Shown piece by piece: positions 62,840-64,000 of a DNA stretch of 64,000 nt. Under the pieces are notes generated by a model. The model saw nothing but the letters and a program-made list of their open reading frames with translations, made no database searches and had not been told where the DNA came from. Both the position numbers and the translations under genes were made by a program. Source of the stretch: Azolla caroliniana (taxonomy: Eukaryota; Polypodiophyta); assembly GCA_043228905.1 (NCBI GenBank), contig JBHGNT010000007.1, positions 4,402,001 through 4,466,000 of the forward strand, read 5' to 3'. Position 1 is the first letter of the stretch, and each line of letters opens with the position of its first letter.

Positions 62840-64000
62840 AAGATTGCTCCTAGTCATGGCAACTAAAGAAGGTTGCAAGGTGAGGTGACTTATGTGCATT
62901 AACAACTACGAGAAACAAGTGTTGACCTTCACTAGCGATTACGGACATGATGATGCCATGTACCAACTTATAGTCCTTGTGTGGTGCTCAAATAACGGTT
63001 ACAAATCAAGGAAGAGATGCAAGTACAACGAATGGTTGGTGGAGAAAAATTTAAAGAAACAAAAGATGGTCAAAAGGAGCTAGATTTGTGCAAGGTGCAT
63101 AGCTATGCGAAGGCAATAATCTTAGTTTCTCCAAATTCCGTGAATCACAAAAAACCGTAGTTGTCATGAGTTGCAAAGGGTTTGTGTCAAACTCTTAACT
63201 ACAATTGCACAATCATCGGTCTAGTTTTGTCATTCTTTCTTTTAATATCTGTACTTATATTATGTGTATGAGCATAATTTACTAGGTTGAAATAACAATG
63301 TTATTACGTATAGTGAGACATGGTTTGCAAAGGTTATTTGGCAAAAAAGGGATAGCATGAGCATTTGACTATTGTTTTCAAAACCCATAACCCATGGCCC
63401 TTTCTTCATACCTTGATTTGAGAGATTATAAGAACATGATATTTGACATATCTATCTAGGAGATTTATCTAGGAATAGTATGATGTTAAAATTTAGATTT
63501 CCTCCTAACTTCATGTCTCACACGATTCTCGATAAAATTGAGTGAACTCAATCTAGAGCTCCTCTATTTATAAAAGTTTGGATATTCAGGAGTCTTAGGT
63601 ATTGTAGCAATAGTAGCCTATCAAAAACTCTCTCGCATTAAGATAAATACTCTAACGTTGAAGTTCAATCCATTTCGTTTTTAGATTACACATGACTCAT
63701 ATGTCACACCAGACAAGAATATGAAAACATTGAGCATTTTCTTTCACGATGGCTTTTATCATATTTAACTCTTCCCATTTGTGAAGCCAATGTTTCGGGA
63801 CCAAACTCTTAATATGCATGATCTACTAAAAAACTATGAATATGTTTTTATAATTATAAACACAACATTAAGCTTGTGGAAAGCCTTTTCCAAAATCCAT
63901 ACCAAACCTTTTTCTCTTCTTCTTTTTGCGAGAAAAGTTATGCATACTTGAGTTTGAAGAAGTTGACATATACGCATTCCTAGACCAAACTCCTCATGCA
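62836..64000. other. Intergenic to window end, nothing recognised
   Basis: AT-rich DNA. A 63-residue frame at 62892-63083 has no recognisable features. The window ends without reaching another supported gene. Confidence 0.45.

Noticed and set aside
62616-62905. Ile/Tyr-rich and Glu/Arg-rich frames
   Set aside because: Translations of the (TA)n(GA)n microsatellite.

Overview
This window is nuclear DNA of a flowering plant. The evidence is spliced genes with canonical GT..AG introns and seven plant protein families: CAR-type C2 protein, DUF2062 membrane protein, OVATE family protein, NASP histone chaperone, LRR receptor-like pseudokinase, plant HMG-CoA reductase and the plant Kdo transferase KDTA. 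They sit in AT-rich intergenic DNA full of GA/CT, CA and TA microsatellites and decayed transposons. I cannot name the species. No bacterial, viral or organellar segment was recognised.

Layout: 80-1327 (+) CAR-like C2-domain protein, 3 exons. 1328-9255 is repeat-rich: a nested CA-rich tandem repeat (2278-2696), a cluster of tRNA-derived SINE-like copies (4516-5315), a decayed LINE with a zf-RVT-like region (about 6060-7050), and a hAT-like non-autonomous element with 8-bp target duplication and internal 121-bp repeats (7152-8952). 9256-13597 (+) DUF2062 membrane protein, 5 exons, one intron apparently GC-AG and one holding a fold-back element. 15681-16769 (+) intronless OVATE family protein. 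21185-24525 (+) NASP, 6 exons, preceded by three tandem telo-box repeats. 32729-36380 (-) LRR receptor-like pseudokinase, 7 exons. 45390-47639 (+) HMG-CoA reductase, 4 exons. 51881-59066 (-) KDTA, ten exons placed and one short exon not found. The remaining intervals hold degenerate, mostly unassignable DNA with local tandem duplications.

The genes do not form a pathway or cluster. They are independent single-copy-style plant genes: signalling (CAR, LRR pseudokinase), transcriptional repression (OFP), chromatin (NASP), isoprenoid synthesis (HMGR) and an organellar glycosyltransferase (KDTA). I found no convincing new multi-gene system. The most unusual signals are local: the hAT-like element whose 3' end plus flanking host DNA was tandemly triplicated, SINE-like repeats with inward-facing tRNA-like modules at both ends, triplicated telo-boxes before NASP, a start-stop uORF four bases before the HMGR start, and an in-frame stop-free KDTA intron. 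Exon borders were placed by eye from splice consensus, reading phase and recalled family sequence; no alignment was run.
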